A DNA stretch of 21,972 bases from Firm-13 sp964617375 (GTDB lineage: Bacteria; Bacillota; Clostridia; Saccharofermentanales; Saccharofermentanaceae), in NCBI GenBank assembly GCA_964617375.1, contig CAZTXQ010000048.1:1-21972 (forward strand). Reading direction: 5' to 3'. Shown here one piece after another: positions 8,555-16,479 of this stretch. The notes below the pieces were generated by a model. It ran no database searches. It had not been told where the DNA came from and saw nothing but the letters and a program-made list of their open reading frames with translations. The position numbers and the translations under genes were made by a program. How positions within the stretch are numbered: the stretch's first letter is position 1; every line of letters begins with the position of its first letter.

Positions 8555-8834
8555 ACTACCGCCTAACTTCCTTGTGCTGCCAGTTTAGGCGGTAGTTGTC
8601 GCCTCGACGGAGTGATTATGCATGTGAAACTGCCGCCTATAATCCTTGTGCGACCAGTTTAGGCGGTAGTTGTCGCCTCGACGGAGCAGATTATGCATGT
8701 GAAACTACCGCCTATAATCCTTGCGCGACCAGTTTAGGCGGTAGTTGTCGCCTCTGCGGAGTGATTAAGCATGTGAAACTGCCGCCTATAATCCCTGTGC
8801 TGCCAGTTTAGGCGGTAGTTGTCGCCTCGGCGGC
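8555..8834. repeat. Tandem array of four 74-75 bp structured repeats
   Basis: Three full units (8555-8628, 8629-8703, 8704-8777) and one truncated unit (8778-8834) are over 85 percent identical by eye. Each has the inverted repeat ACTRCCGCCTA / TAGGCGGTAGT (11 bp, in unit 1 at 8555-8565 and 8586-8596) around a loop of about 20 nt. A second small palindrome, GGCG-GTAGTTGT-CGCC, overlaps the right arm. Across the unit borders GATTAT can pair with ATAATC as an alternative fold. Lengths of 74, 75 and 74 break any shared reading frame, so the array is probably non-coding. No T tract follows the stems, which argues against ordinary terminators. Its function is unknown. Confidence 0.85.
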
Positions 8835-9063
8835 TGAGGAAATGCACGGAGATTTACCGTTCAGAACATCAAGCAGCGAAATCAATCTGTACATCTCGTG
8901 TCTGCATATAGAATTGCCGTGCCGGCATTGTATACAAGACAGTACTTACATTCGTTCTATCTCGACTATGTATGCCGATCACTCTGTGTGCATGCCGGAG
9001 GCTCATTCTGAACAAAATTTCAGAAGAGGACACGAGCAAAACCTGAAGCGGATTGATATAGTT
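8835..9063. other. Intergenic DNA between the repeat array and the operon terminator
   Basis: No supported gene lies here. The only longer open frame (8842-9114, plus) has its GAGGA only 2 nt from the ATG, resembles no known family and runs into the terminator hairpin, so it is not called. Confidence 0.5.
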
Positions 9064-9103
9064 AAAAAAAACACCTCCGGGGCAAGCCTCCGAAGATGTT
9101 TTT
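9064..9103 (-). terminator. Rho-independent terminator of the aromatic operon
   Basis: On the minus strand an imperfect stem (AACATCTTCGGAGGC pairing with CCCCGGAGGTGTT) ends in a run of seven to eight T. It lies about 110 bp after the stop of the CPBP protease gene, the last gene of the operon. The A-rich left side makes it potentially bidirectional, so it could also stop plus-strand transcripts from the ppaC side. Confidence 0.78.
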
Positions 9104-9215
9104 CGCGTATGTAACTTTTCGCATAGGTGTTTCTTGCATATGTGGCATATAAATCTTTTCGAGCATGACCAGGATCCCTATTGCGCCTTCTCCTCAGCAG
9201 CTTTTCGCAGATTCC

Positions 9216-10280
9216 TTACAGCGCCTTCTCCGCAACTGTCTTCCGGCGGAACAGGAGAATCAAGATTCCGATTCCGACAAGGAGAACCGCGGTGACGAAG
9301 AGTCCGCCCTCCGGACCGAACGAACCGCCGGTCAGGAGCTCTGAGGCGCCGTCCGCGCTTTTGGTCAAAAGTACGCTTGATGACGTGGCGGTTCCGCTCA
9401 CCTCGAACCCGAACAGATTTCCCTGTGCGAAATTCCAGACCGAGTGCACGGCGCAGACGGTCCAGATGTTCTCCGCATAGAGCGCAAGGAAGGCCGCAAA
9501 TACGGCAAAGAGGATCAGGTTCACCAGTGCGGGCAGCGAGAATCCGTTGTTGAAGGAATGGAGAAGTCCGAAGTAGAGGGACGAGATCGCGACCGCTGCC
9601 GCACGGCCGAACCGTGCGGAAAGTCGGGGGATCATATACCCTCTTGTCATGATTTCTTCCGAAGCTCCCTGCGGCAGCCACATCAGGATATATATGACAA
9701 ACAGCGGCACAAAAGAGGTCTCAAGTCCGATCCGGTCTACCCTGGACTGGCCGGTAAGGGTCAGAAGAAAGAAGACTGCGGACATCATGAGAAGTCCAAT
9801 TCCAAGGCCCGTGCCGTAGGAGAGAAGCGCCTTTTTTCGCTCGATCGCGGTGCCGAAGGGAAGGCCCATCGTGGCGGCCGGCCGCTTTTCGAAAACGCGG
9901 ACAATCAGATAGTAACAGGCGATCGTGGCTATATAGCCGATTGCCATGCCGATCAGACAGGGCACCGAGCTCATGAATTTCATGAGTTCATCCATCATAA
10001 GCTTGTACAAATCCTGCGGCGGTGCTTTTGCCGTTGAAGTTATACTCGCAAACAGCGTCCGGATTCCGGATGCTTCTGGTGTGTTTATATAGAAGATAAA
10101 TGCAATCCCCGTGAAGATGCTCTGTATCGTCGACAGAAGAAAATACGGCATGGCGATATGGTAAAGAATCAGCAGCGGTGCCGGCCATGTCTTGCCCGGA
10201 CGATAACCGAATACGATCTTGTCTTTTGTCGAGGCCCCGGCACTGTCACCGCCCCTGATTTCAGCTGTTTGCTCTGTCAT
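9216..10280 (-). CDS. CPBP (CAAX/Abi-type) intramembrane metalloprotease
   Basis: A 354-residue polytopic membrane protein with the family's three motifs: EEIMTRG (E208, E209, R213), FGLLH (H241) and HSVWN (H279, N283), which form the glutamate/histidine active site within the membrane. Hydrophobic segments are seen around residues 35-65, 108-130, 152-175, 190-205, 227-240, 252-270 and 330-348. Bacterial members include bacteriocin-immunity proteins, prenyl-protein CAAX proteases and site-2-like proteases acting on anti-sigma factors; the substrate here is unknown. The extended loop between the catalytic core and the last membrane segment (about 290-328) is Ser/Thr/Gly-rich. AAAGGAG lies 6 nt before the ATG, and the gene starts 11 nt after the sppA stop, so the two are almost certainly co-transcribed. 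Confidence 0.9.
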   Translation of the reverse strand: MTEQTAEIRGGDSAGASTKDKIVFGYRPGKTWPAPLLILYHIAMPYFLLSTIQSIFTGIAFIFYINTPEASGIRTLFASITSTAKAPPQDLYKLMMDELMKFMSSVPCLIGMAIGYIATIACYYLIVRVFEKRPAATMGLPFGTAIERKKALLSYGTGLGIGLLMMSAVFFLLTLTGQSRVDRIGLETSFVPLFVIYILMWLPQGASEEIMTRGYMIPRLSARFGRAAAVAISSLYFGLLHSFNNGFSLPALVNLILFAVFAAFLALYAENIWTVCAVHSVWNFAQGNLFGFEVSGTATSSSVLLTKSADGASELLTGGSFGPEGGLFVTAVLLVGIGILILLFRRKTVAEKAL

Positions 10281-10291
10281 TTCCCGCTCCT

Positions 10292-11317
10292 TTACATGCC
10301 TTCATAATAATAGGCCGGGCCGTTAACCGGCATCTTGATTGCCGCAAGATAGGAGTCGAGTTCCGTCTTTTTGGCTGATGTCAGAACTCCCAGGAGATCG
10401 GAAAGTGTAAAGTCCGTGCTCGGCGAATAATCGATATACTGAACGCCGTCACCAAGGTCACAGTCTTCTATCATAGCGGTCATCGCTTCTTTTGAGGTCA
10501 TGATCCCGTCGGCCAGCTTGTTGGCGAGTGCCTGCTTCGGCGAGTAGATGCGGCCGTCGGCAAGAGCGGTAACCTCCTCGGTTGTAAGACCGCGGCCGTC
10601 GGCGACGACCTGAACGAACTGATCGTATGTCTCCATAAGGATGTCGGTATAGATCTGCTTCTGCTCTTCCGTGAAGCCTTCGAAGTAGCTGCCCATCGTC
10701 TTGTTCTTGCCGACATAGATGGACGTCGTCTTGATGCCCTGCTCCTCAAGAAAGCCGGAAATATCAATATAGGTACCGGCGGTTACACCGATCGAACCGG
10801 TCATGCAGTTGCGGTTCATCAGGATCTTGTCGGCGGTACACGCGAGATAATAACCGCCGGAAGCCGCCATGCTCGCGCAGTACGCGTAGATCGGGCGTCC
10901 CGTCGTGTCCTTGTAATCTTCGAGTGCCAGATAGAGCTCGTCGGTCGCGTAGACCTCGCCGCCGGGGCTGTCGATAAAGAGGAAGATACCCTTGTTGCTG
11001 CTGTCGTATTTCAAATCGTCGACGGTCTCCATCAGGTACTTCTGATCGTAGGAACTGCCTTCCGAGAAAAGGGATCCGGACGAAGTCGTGCTTGAGATCG
11101 TTCCTTCAATATGAAGGATGGCGACATAGCCGTCACTGCCGGTGTAGGCTGTCGTATTGTCGGACCTTCCGGCTATGCTGAACATCGCAACCATCATGAT
11201 AAATCCGAAGAGCAGAAAGACTCCCAGGAGAATCCCGGCGACGATCAGTGCAATCACCCATCCTTTCATTTTTTTCTTAGGTCTGGGCTGATTCGCGTAC
11301 GTCACATTCTGACTCAT
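10292..11317 (-). CDS. sppA: Signal peptide peptidase SppA, short Gram-positive type
   Basis: A membrane-anchored serine protease of the ClpP/crotonase fold that degrades cleaved signal peptides. With the ATG at 11317 (341 residues) it has a basic N-terminus, one transmembrane helix (about 19-48) and an outward-facing protease domain. The nucleophile is S153 in MAASGGYY; the catalytic Lys is K206 in VGKNKTMGS. DSPGGEV forms the oxyanion-side loop. The ATG at 11317 is chosen because GAGGAG lies 6 nt upstream. An in-frame ATG at 11362 would overlap the preceding gene and has no good binding site. The gene starts 28 nt after the AroQ-PheA stop, as part of the aromatic operon. Its link to amino-acid synthesis is not obvious. 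Confidence 0.92.
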   Translation of the reverse strand: MSQNVTYANQPRPKKKMKGWVIALIVAGILLGVFLLFGFIMMVAMFSIAGRSDNTTAYTGSDGYVAILHIEGTISSTTSSGSLFSEGSSYDQKYLMETVDDLKYDSSNKGIFLFIDSPGGEVYATDELYLALEDYKDTTGRPIYAYCASMAASGGYYLACTADKILMNRNCMTGSIGVTAGTYIDISGFLEEQGIKTTSIYVGKNKTMGSYFEGFTEEQKQIYTDILMETYDQFVQVVADGRGLTTEEVTALADGRIYSPKQALANKLADGIMTSKEAMTAMIEDCDLGDGVQYIDYSPSTDFTLSDLLGVLTSAKKTELDSYLAAIKMPVNGPAYYYEGM

Positions 11318-11345
11318 AATACTCTCCTCTTCGTTTTCCGGTTTG

Positions 11346-13001
11346 TTACGGCTCCTCGACATACCAGCCGAGGACTTTTACATAGGGCATTTCGGCAGAC
11401 AGCTGGTAAAGTGCGAGCATGGCGTCCTGATCGAGGGCCGGGCAGACCAGGTCCAGGAAGAAGGAATACTCGCCCGGCGTATTCTGAAGCGGTCTCGAAA
11501 AGATCGAATTCAGATTGAGGCCCCTGTCGGCCAGGACTTCCAGGGCGGCGACCAGCGCGCCGCTTCTGTGGGGCAGGTGCATCAGCGTACTGATGCGATC
11601 GGCGTCCGGCGTGATAATCAATTCTTTCATCACGGCGATAAATCTTGTCCGGTTCATAGACGTGTTGCAGATATCGACCGGAAGGATCTCAAGCCCGTTG
11701 TTGAGGGCCGCTTCCTCCGATGAGATGGCAGCAACCGAGCGGTCGCCTCTTCTCTTGACTTCCGCGGGGGCATAAGCTGTGTTCCCGGCAGGTATCGTAT
11801 CCCAGCGATAGTGGTTGATGATCTCGGAGCACTGGGAAATCCCCTGCGGGTGGCTCGATACCGTGCGGATGTCTTCGAGCTTCGTGCCGGGCAGCACCGC
11901 AAGCCTGTGGGTAACCTGTATCGATGTCGCGCGTACGATATAGAGATCCCGCTTCTGGAGAAGTTCGTATACCGTGTCGACCGTGCCTGCCGTCGTGTTC
12001 TCGAGCGGCAACACCGCCGCCTCAGCCTCTCCGGAGAAGACCGCGTCGCACGCGGCCGTAAAGGTCTCGGCCTGAAGCTTCGCCGTATCCGGGAAAAGCT
12101 TGTCCGCCGCCGTTTCGGAATAGGAACCGCGTGTTCCTCCGTATGCGACCGTTTTCACTCCGTCAAGCGACCGGCCCGCGCTCCGCAAGGCTTTGCCGAT
12201 CGGCCATTTCCGGTCGGCCGGCATCAGGATGTCGTACTGCTTCTCTCGGGATATCCGCATCATGGTCTTCATCCATGCGTCTACCCTTGTCGCCATGTCG
12301 TCGCCTGCGCGCTGTCTGGCGAGATCCGAGACTTCGGCCTCGCGTCGCGCGTCGTAAACGCTCACGTTTGACTGGATCTTCGTATAGGCAATCCGCTCGA
12401 CAAGATCCATTCTGCGGTTAAAGATCTTCATCAGTTCGGCGTCCACTTCCCCGATCTGCTCACGCAGTTCGGATAGCGGCGGCGAAGACGATTCCCTGCC
12501 CGCAGCGGATTTTGCGGCCGCATCTGCATCTTCGCCGGAAATCCGGGAAAATACGTGCTCCTTTACGAGCTTTTCGAGCCCGACAAGATAACTGTCGAGT
12601 CCGAGTCCGTAGATCTGGCCGACGCAGGCCTGCTGAATAACGGATATGTTCCGGAAAGCCTCCCGCTTATGTATGTTCGAGATGTGAACTTCCATAACCG
12701 GAAGACCGCACAGGAGCAATGCATCCAGTATAGCATAACTATAATGTGTATATGCGCCGGCATTAACAACAATCCCCGAAGCATATTGCATAGATTGATG
12801 AATGGCGGTCACGATAGCGCCTTCGTCATTGGACTGGAAGAACTTCGCCTCGACACCCAGAGACTCCGCTTTGGTCCGGAAAGCGCTTTCGACCTGCGCG
12901 AGCGTGAAGCTGCCGTAATGTTCGCGGCTTCTTTTCCCGAGCATATTGAGATTCGGACCGTTGATTAACAGAATGACCGGAACCGTATCCTTGCCTGTCA
13001 T
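11346..13001 (-). CDS. aroQ-pheA: Trifunctional 3-dehydroquinate dehydratase (type II) / chorismate mutase / prephenate dehydratase
   Basis: A 551-residue fusion of three enzymes. Residues 9-150 are type II dehydroquinase: NGPNLN (14-19), R24 and Y29 of the mobile loop, NAGAYTH (80-86), EVHISN (104-109) and R117. Residues 151-175 are a low-complexity Ala/Ser linker. Residues 176-258 are an AroQ-class helical chorismate mutase (R180 in LSELREQI, R196/R197, K208, D217-R220). Residues 284-457 are prephenate dehydratase: AYGGTRGSYSE, ENTTAGTV (334-341), SHPQGISQC (383-391) and NRTRF (450-454, with the catalytic Thr-Arg-Phe). Residues 469-551 are an ACT domain with GALV and FSRP, the Phe-binding motifs; FSRP replaces the usual ESRP. 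It thus performs shikimate step 3 and the two steps from chorismate to phenylpyruvate. No separate dehydroquinase is present in the operon. GGAGGAG lies in the end of aroC, 2 nt separate the genes, and translation is probably coupled. Confidence 0.95.
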   Translation of the reverse strand: MTGKDTVPVILLINGPNLNMLGKRSREHYGSFTLAQVESAFRTKAESLGVEAKFFQSNDEGAIVTAIHQSMQYASGIVVNAGAYTHYSYAILDALLLCGLPVMEVHISNIHKREAFRNISVIQQACVGQIYGLGLDSYLVGLEKLVKEHVFSRISGEDADAAAKSAAGRESSSPPLSELREQIGEVDAELMKIFNRRMDLVERIAYTKIQSNVSVYDARREAEVSDLARQRAGDDMATRVDAWMKTMMRISREKQYDILMPADRKWPIGKALRSAGRSLDGVKTVAYGGTRGSYSETAADKLFPDTAKLQAETFTAACDAVFSGEAEAAVLPLENTTAGTVDTVYELLQKRDLYIVRATSIQVTHRLAVLPGTKLEDIRTVSSHPQGISQCSEIINHYRWDTIPAGNTAYAPAEVKRRGDRSVAAISSEEAALNNGLEILPVDICNTSMNRTRFIAVMKELIITPDADRISTLMHLPHRSGALVAALEVLADRGLNLNSIFSRPLQNTPGEYSFFLDLVCPALDQDAMLALYQLSAEMPYVKVLGWYVEEP

Positions 13002-13003
13002 GA

Positions 13004-14071
13004 TCAGTTCTCCTCCATAATGTCCAGAAGCGCTATGGCCATTGCACTCTCCACGATCGGAACCGCGCGCGGCACGACACAGGGGTCGTGTCTTCCGGTG
13101 AGAATCAGCTTGTCGTTCTGCATCGTCTCCAGATTAATCGTATCCTGCTCTTTCAGGATCGAGGAAGTCGGCTTGAACGCGCAGCGGACGACGATCGGCA
13201 TTCCGTTGCTGATGCCGCCCTCGATGCCGCCGCCGTGATTGCTTGTGAGGCGGATTCCCTCTTCGGTGATCCGGGGATGGTCGTTGTTCTCGGAGCCTCT
13301 CGCCCGGGCGACCTCGAAGCCGCGGCCGAATTCGACACCTTTAAGCGCCGGTATTCCGAATAGGATCGACGCGAGACGGCTCTCGATGTTGTCGAAAATC
13401 GGACGTCCCAAGCCGGCAGGAAAACCCGCCGCGAGACATTCAACGATGCCGCCGACCGAATCCGTGTCCATGCGGGCTGCCTCGATCGCTTTGGCCATCG
13501 CAACTCCCTGCTCGTCGGACAAGACGGGAAGGCGCTTCTCCGCCACCGAATCCGGAATTGACATCATGTCGTAGGGGATGTCCCGTATTCCGGCAATCTC
13601 GTAGATATGGCCGCGAATCTGAATTCCGCGGCTCTCGAGGATCTGCATTGCGACGGCGCCGGCAAAAGTGAGCGGTGCCATGATCCGCGCCGAGAAATGC
13701 CCGCCGCCCCGGGGATCGTTCGCGCCGTTATAGCGCGCGAGGCCCGTCAAATCGGCGTGTCCGGGACGAGGTTTCACGCTAAGCTGCGCATAATCACCGG
13801 ACCTTGTATCCGTATTCCGGATCTCCGCGGCAAGCGGCGTTCCGGTTGTTTTGCCCTGATAGAACCCGCAGAGAATTTCAAATTCGTCCTTTTCTTTACG
13901 GGGTGTAGCCCAAGCTTCCTGACCGGGAGCGCGTCTCTTCATGTGTGCTCTTACCGCGTCGAGGTCTATTAATTCGCCTGCCGGAAGTCCGTCGATCACG
14001 ACGCCGATTCCGGTGCTGTGCGATTCGCCGTACAGGCTGATTCTTACTTTATTCCCCCACATGGAGCTCAT
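13004..14071 (-). CDS. aroC: Chorismate synthase
   Basis: Converts EPSP to chorismate using reduced FMN, the last common step. With the ATG at 14071 the product has 355 residues. Motifs: GESHSTG (H18 acid), RRAPGQ (46-51), RPGHADLTG (H105) and RGGGHFSAR (121-129), plus the later ARGSEN, SNHGGGIEGG and RHDPCVVPRA segments of the FMN site. The ATG at 14071 is chosen over an in-frame ATG at 14167 because GGGAGGA lies 7 nt upstream and the family begins with MWG close to its start; the upstream extension lies inside aroA in another frame. The gene overlaps the aroA end by 23 nt, so the two are translationally linked. Confidence 0.95.
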   Translation of the reverse strand: MSSMWGNKVRISLYGESHSTGIGVVIDGLPAGELIDLDAVRAHMKRRAPGQEAWATPRKEKDEFEILCGFYQGKTTGTPLAAEIRNTDTRSGDYAQLSVKPRPGHADLTGLARYNGANDPRGGGHFSARIMAPLTFAGAVAMQILESRGIQIRGHIYEIAGIRDIPYDMMSIPDSVAEKRLPVLSDEQGVAMAKAIEAARMDTDSVGGIVECLAAGFPAGLGRPIFDNIESRLASILFGIPALKGVEFGRGFEVARARGSENNDHPRITEEGIRLTSNHGGGIEGGISNGMPIVVRCAFKPTSSILKEQDTINLETMQNDKLILTGRHDPCVVPRAVPIVESAMAIALLDIMEEN

Positions 14072-15326
14072 CGGCCAATCCTCCCACTCTCTTATACTGT
14101 TCGAAAAAGTCCGGATAGGATTTCTCGACGGCGTGCGGACTTGTGATGCGAACCGGACCGTCGGCACGGGTCGCGGCGATTGCGGCGGCCATAACCATCC
14201 GGTGATCCGCGTATGAGTTTACGGTACAGGATGTAAAAAGCGGCTCGCCCGGGCGGTTAGCGCGTCCGGTTACAGCAAAGCCGTCCTGCGTCGTATGAAC
14301 CAGGGCACCCAGGGCCGCGAGCATTTCGCAGGTCGCCTCCAGACGGTCGCATTCTTTGAGGCGAAGGCGCTCTGCGTGCGTGAAAACGGTTGTGCACGGG
14401 GTCGCAGCAGCCGCTACGGACAGAATCGGAACGAGGTCCGGAATCTGCGACGCGTCGATTGTGAATGTCTCCGCTTCTCCTGAACCTTCGCCGGTTACCC
14501 CGGAGAGGCTCGACAGCAGCGAACGGATCGCACTGTCGCCCTGCATGGACAATTCCGGAAGATCCTCGATAACCGTGTGATGTCCGAGATAATTCGCGGT
14601 CAGCCAAAAGGCCGCCTGCGAGAAGTCCGGCTCCGAACGATACGGCGCGGATCTTCTGTAGACCTGTCCGCCCTTAACCGAGTACCCTTTTTTATGCTTT
14701 ACCGTCCCGACTCCGAAAGCGCGCATCACGTCGCACGTCATAGCGGCATACGGCTCCGATTCGAGCGGCGTCGTCAGTTCAATTTCCGAGTCACCGTGAA
14801 GCAGCGGCAAGGCGAACAGCAATCCCGTAATATACTGGGAGCTTACGTTGCCCGGCAGCCGGAACAGGCCCGGCTTCAGCTGTCCCGTGATCAGGAACGG
14901 CAGGTAAAGACCTCCGCCCGGGTATTCGGTCCGTACGCCCTTATCCGCGAAAAGTGCCGGGTATTCGCCGAGCGGCCTTTGCGGAAGACGCCCGCCTCCG
15001 GCAAACTGTGCCGGTATCCCGAGGGCGGCCAATATCGGTATCAGAAACCGCAAGGTCGAACCGGATTCGCCGCAGAATAGATCAAGCGCATCCGTTTCTT
15101 CGAACACACGGCCGCGCTTCTTGTCGGCATTGGCTTCCATGATGGCGGCGAGGCATTCGCGTGTCACTGTGATGTCGTCGGAAAGCGGTCCGTCGCCTAA
15201 GTCGGCGAGAGACATATCCCCTGCCAGGGCCGAGCAGATCAGAGATCTGTGCAGCAGGCTTTTGGAAAGCGGCACCCGGACCGGTCCCTGCAGTAGGGAC
15301 GGCCGGACTGTCATGTCTTTTTGCAT
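14049..15326 (-). CDS. aroA: 3-phosphoshikimate 1-carboxyvinyltransferase (EPSP synthase)
   Basis: Joins shikimate-3-phosphate and PEP to give EPSP. Its 425 residues match the family length. Visible motifs are PLSKSLLHRS (K22, R27), CGESGSTLRFLIP (85-97, PEP loop), LPQRPLGEY (113-121), SEPDFSQAAFW, the IPDLVPILSV region with the catalytic Asp, RLKECDRLEA (catalytic Glu) and YADHRMVMA near the C-terminus. The PEP loop differs from the classical GNAGTAMRP form and resembles the GESGSTLRF form of many Firmicutes. A GAGGAA site lies 9 nt before the ATG. An 85-nt spacer with no visible element separates it from aroB, the largest internal gap after paaK-tyrA. Confidence 0.95.
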   Translation of the reverse strand: MQKDMTVRPSLLQGPVRVPLSKSLLHRSLICSALAGDMSLADLGDGPLSDDITVTRECLAAIMEANADKKRGRVFEETDALDLFCGESGSTLRFLIPILAALGIPAQFAGGGRLPQRPLGEYPALFADKGVRTEYPGGGLYLPFLITGQLKPGLFRLPGNVSSQYITGLLFALPLLHGDSEIELTTPLESEPYAAMTCDVMRAFGVGTVKHKKGYSVKGGQVYRRSAPYRSEPDFSQAAFWLTANYLGHHTVIEDLPELSMQGDSAIRSLLSSLSGVTGEGSGEAETFTIDASQIPDLVPILSVAAAATPCTTVFTHAERLRLKECDRLEATCEMLAALGALVHTTQDGFAVTGRANRPGEPLFTSCTVNSYADHRMVMAAAIAATRADGPVRITSPHAVEKSYPDFFEQYKRVGGLADELHVGE

Positions 15327-15411
15327 GCTTTATCTTCCTCTCGTGAAGGTCCGTATGTAGAGAAGCGTTATCCGGTCGTGATCGTCGTTATTCCGTATAT
15401 AGAAGAGGTCT

Positions 15412-16467
15412 TCAGACGAGAGCCTTTTCGAGCTTCGCCTTCAGGTCGTCCGCCGTTAAGGGATATGTCGCGGCCTGGCCGATCTTCTTCAGGAACACAT
15501 AATAGATTTTGCCGGACAGCTTCTTCTTGTCAGAGAGCATCGCTCCGTAAAGTTCCTCTGTATCGAGCTCCACAGCTACCGGAAGCTTCCAGCGCTCCAG
15601 AACCGCACGGATCCGGTCAGCCGTTCCCGCCGGTGTGATGCCGGCGTTTTCGCCCATTACGGCTGCGACGACCATGCCGACAGCAACTGCCTCACCGTGT
15701 GTATAGCGCATATAGCCGGTCACCTTTTCGACGGCGTGGCCGAAGGTGTGTCCGAAATTCAAGAGCATGCGCTCGCCCGTGTCAAATTCGTCGTTCTGAA
15801 CGACTTTCGTCTTGATGCGGATACAGCGTTCGAGAATCCACTCGAGATCAAAGGTGCCTTTCTCGATCGACTCGAAAAGCATCCCGTCGCGGATACAGCC
15901 GTACTTGATCACTTCTGCCATTCCTTCCGCCATCCGTGCCCGGGGAAGCGTCGAAAGGACGCTCGGATCGATGACGACGGCTTTGGGCTGGTAAAAGGAA
16001 CCGACCAGGTTCTTCCCGAAAGGAAGGTCAATGCCGGTCTTGCCGCCGATCGAAGAATCGACCTGCGCAAGAAGGGTCGTCGGGACCTGAATCAGGGGAC
16101 AGCCGCGAAGATAGGTAGCCGCGGCAAATCCCGCAAGATCACCTACAACGCCTCCGCCTAAGGCCACCACGAGATCCGTGCGCGTAATGCCGGCGCTATT
16201 AAACTGCGCATAGATAAGGAAAAGCATTTCCTGCGATTTGGAAGGCTCGCCCGCGGGCACCGCACAGGTCGCGACGGTGAATCCGGCCGCTTTCAAAGAA
16301 TCCGCGGCTTTCTCGAGATAGAGCTCAGCGACGTTCGAATCCGTAACGACAATGGCTTTCTTGCCTTTGACACACTCACGTGCGATGGTACCGAGTTCGG
16401 ACAGAGCTCCGGTTCTCAAATAGATCGGGTAATTCCCGTTGTTCGTGTTGGCCATAATCTGCGGCAT
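15412..16467 (-). CDS. aroB: 3-dehydroquinate synthase
   Basis: Cyclises DAHP to 3-dehydroquinate with NAD and a divalent metal (step 2). Its 351 residues match the family length. Motifs: the NAD-binding GGGVVGDLAGF (104-114), PTTLLAQVDSSIGGKTGID (129-147), the metal ligands E185 (AEVIKYG), H240 (NFGHTFGH) and H257 (THGEAVAVGM), and the catalytic H244. The start is well defined by AAGGAGG 7 nt upstream, and the gene begins 12 nt after the aroF stop. Nothing unusual is seen. Confidence 0.96.
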   Translation of the reverse strand: MPQIMANTNNGNYPIYLRTGALSELGTIARECVKGKKAIVVTDSNVAELYLEKAADSLKAAGFTVATCAVPAGEPSKSQEMLFLIYAQFNSAGITRTDLVVALGGGVVGDLAGFAAATYLRGCPLIQVPTTLLAQVDSSIGGKTGIDLPFGKNLVGSFYQPKAVVIDPSVLSTLPRARMAEGMAEVIKYGCIRDGMLFESIEKGTFDLEWILERCIRIKTKVVQNDEFDTGERMLLNFGHTFGHAVEKVTGYMRYTHGEAVAVGMVVAAVMGENAGITPAGTADRIRAVLERWKLPVAVELDTEELYGAMLSDKKKLSGKIYYVFLKKIGQAATYPLTADDLKAKLEKALV

Positions 16468-16479
16468 GCTGTTTCCTCC

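Noticed and set aside
8596..8811. Cys-rich repeat peptide on the plus strand within the array
   Set aside because: Unit lengths of 74 and 75 shift the frame, so the peptide repeat collapses after two units. No ribosome binding site is seen.
8555..8834. CRISPR array
   Set aside because: The whole 74-75 bp unit is repeated nearly identically. There are no unique spacers of constant length and no cas genes nearby.
8842..9114. 90-residue open frame on the plus strand
   Set aside because: GAGGA is only 2 nt from the ATG, the composition is not protein-like, no family is recognised, and it runs through the terminator hairpin at 9064-9103.
11318..11362. Upstream start for sppA at 11362
   Set aside because: It overlaps the end of the AroQ-PheA gene, has no good ribosome binding site, and adds a charged tail not expected before the membrane anchor.
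14072..14167. Upstream start for aroC at 14167
   Set aside because: It would add 32 residues inside aroA before the conserved MWGNKVRIS start. The ATG at 14071 has a clear GGGAGGA site.
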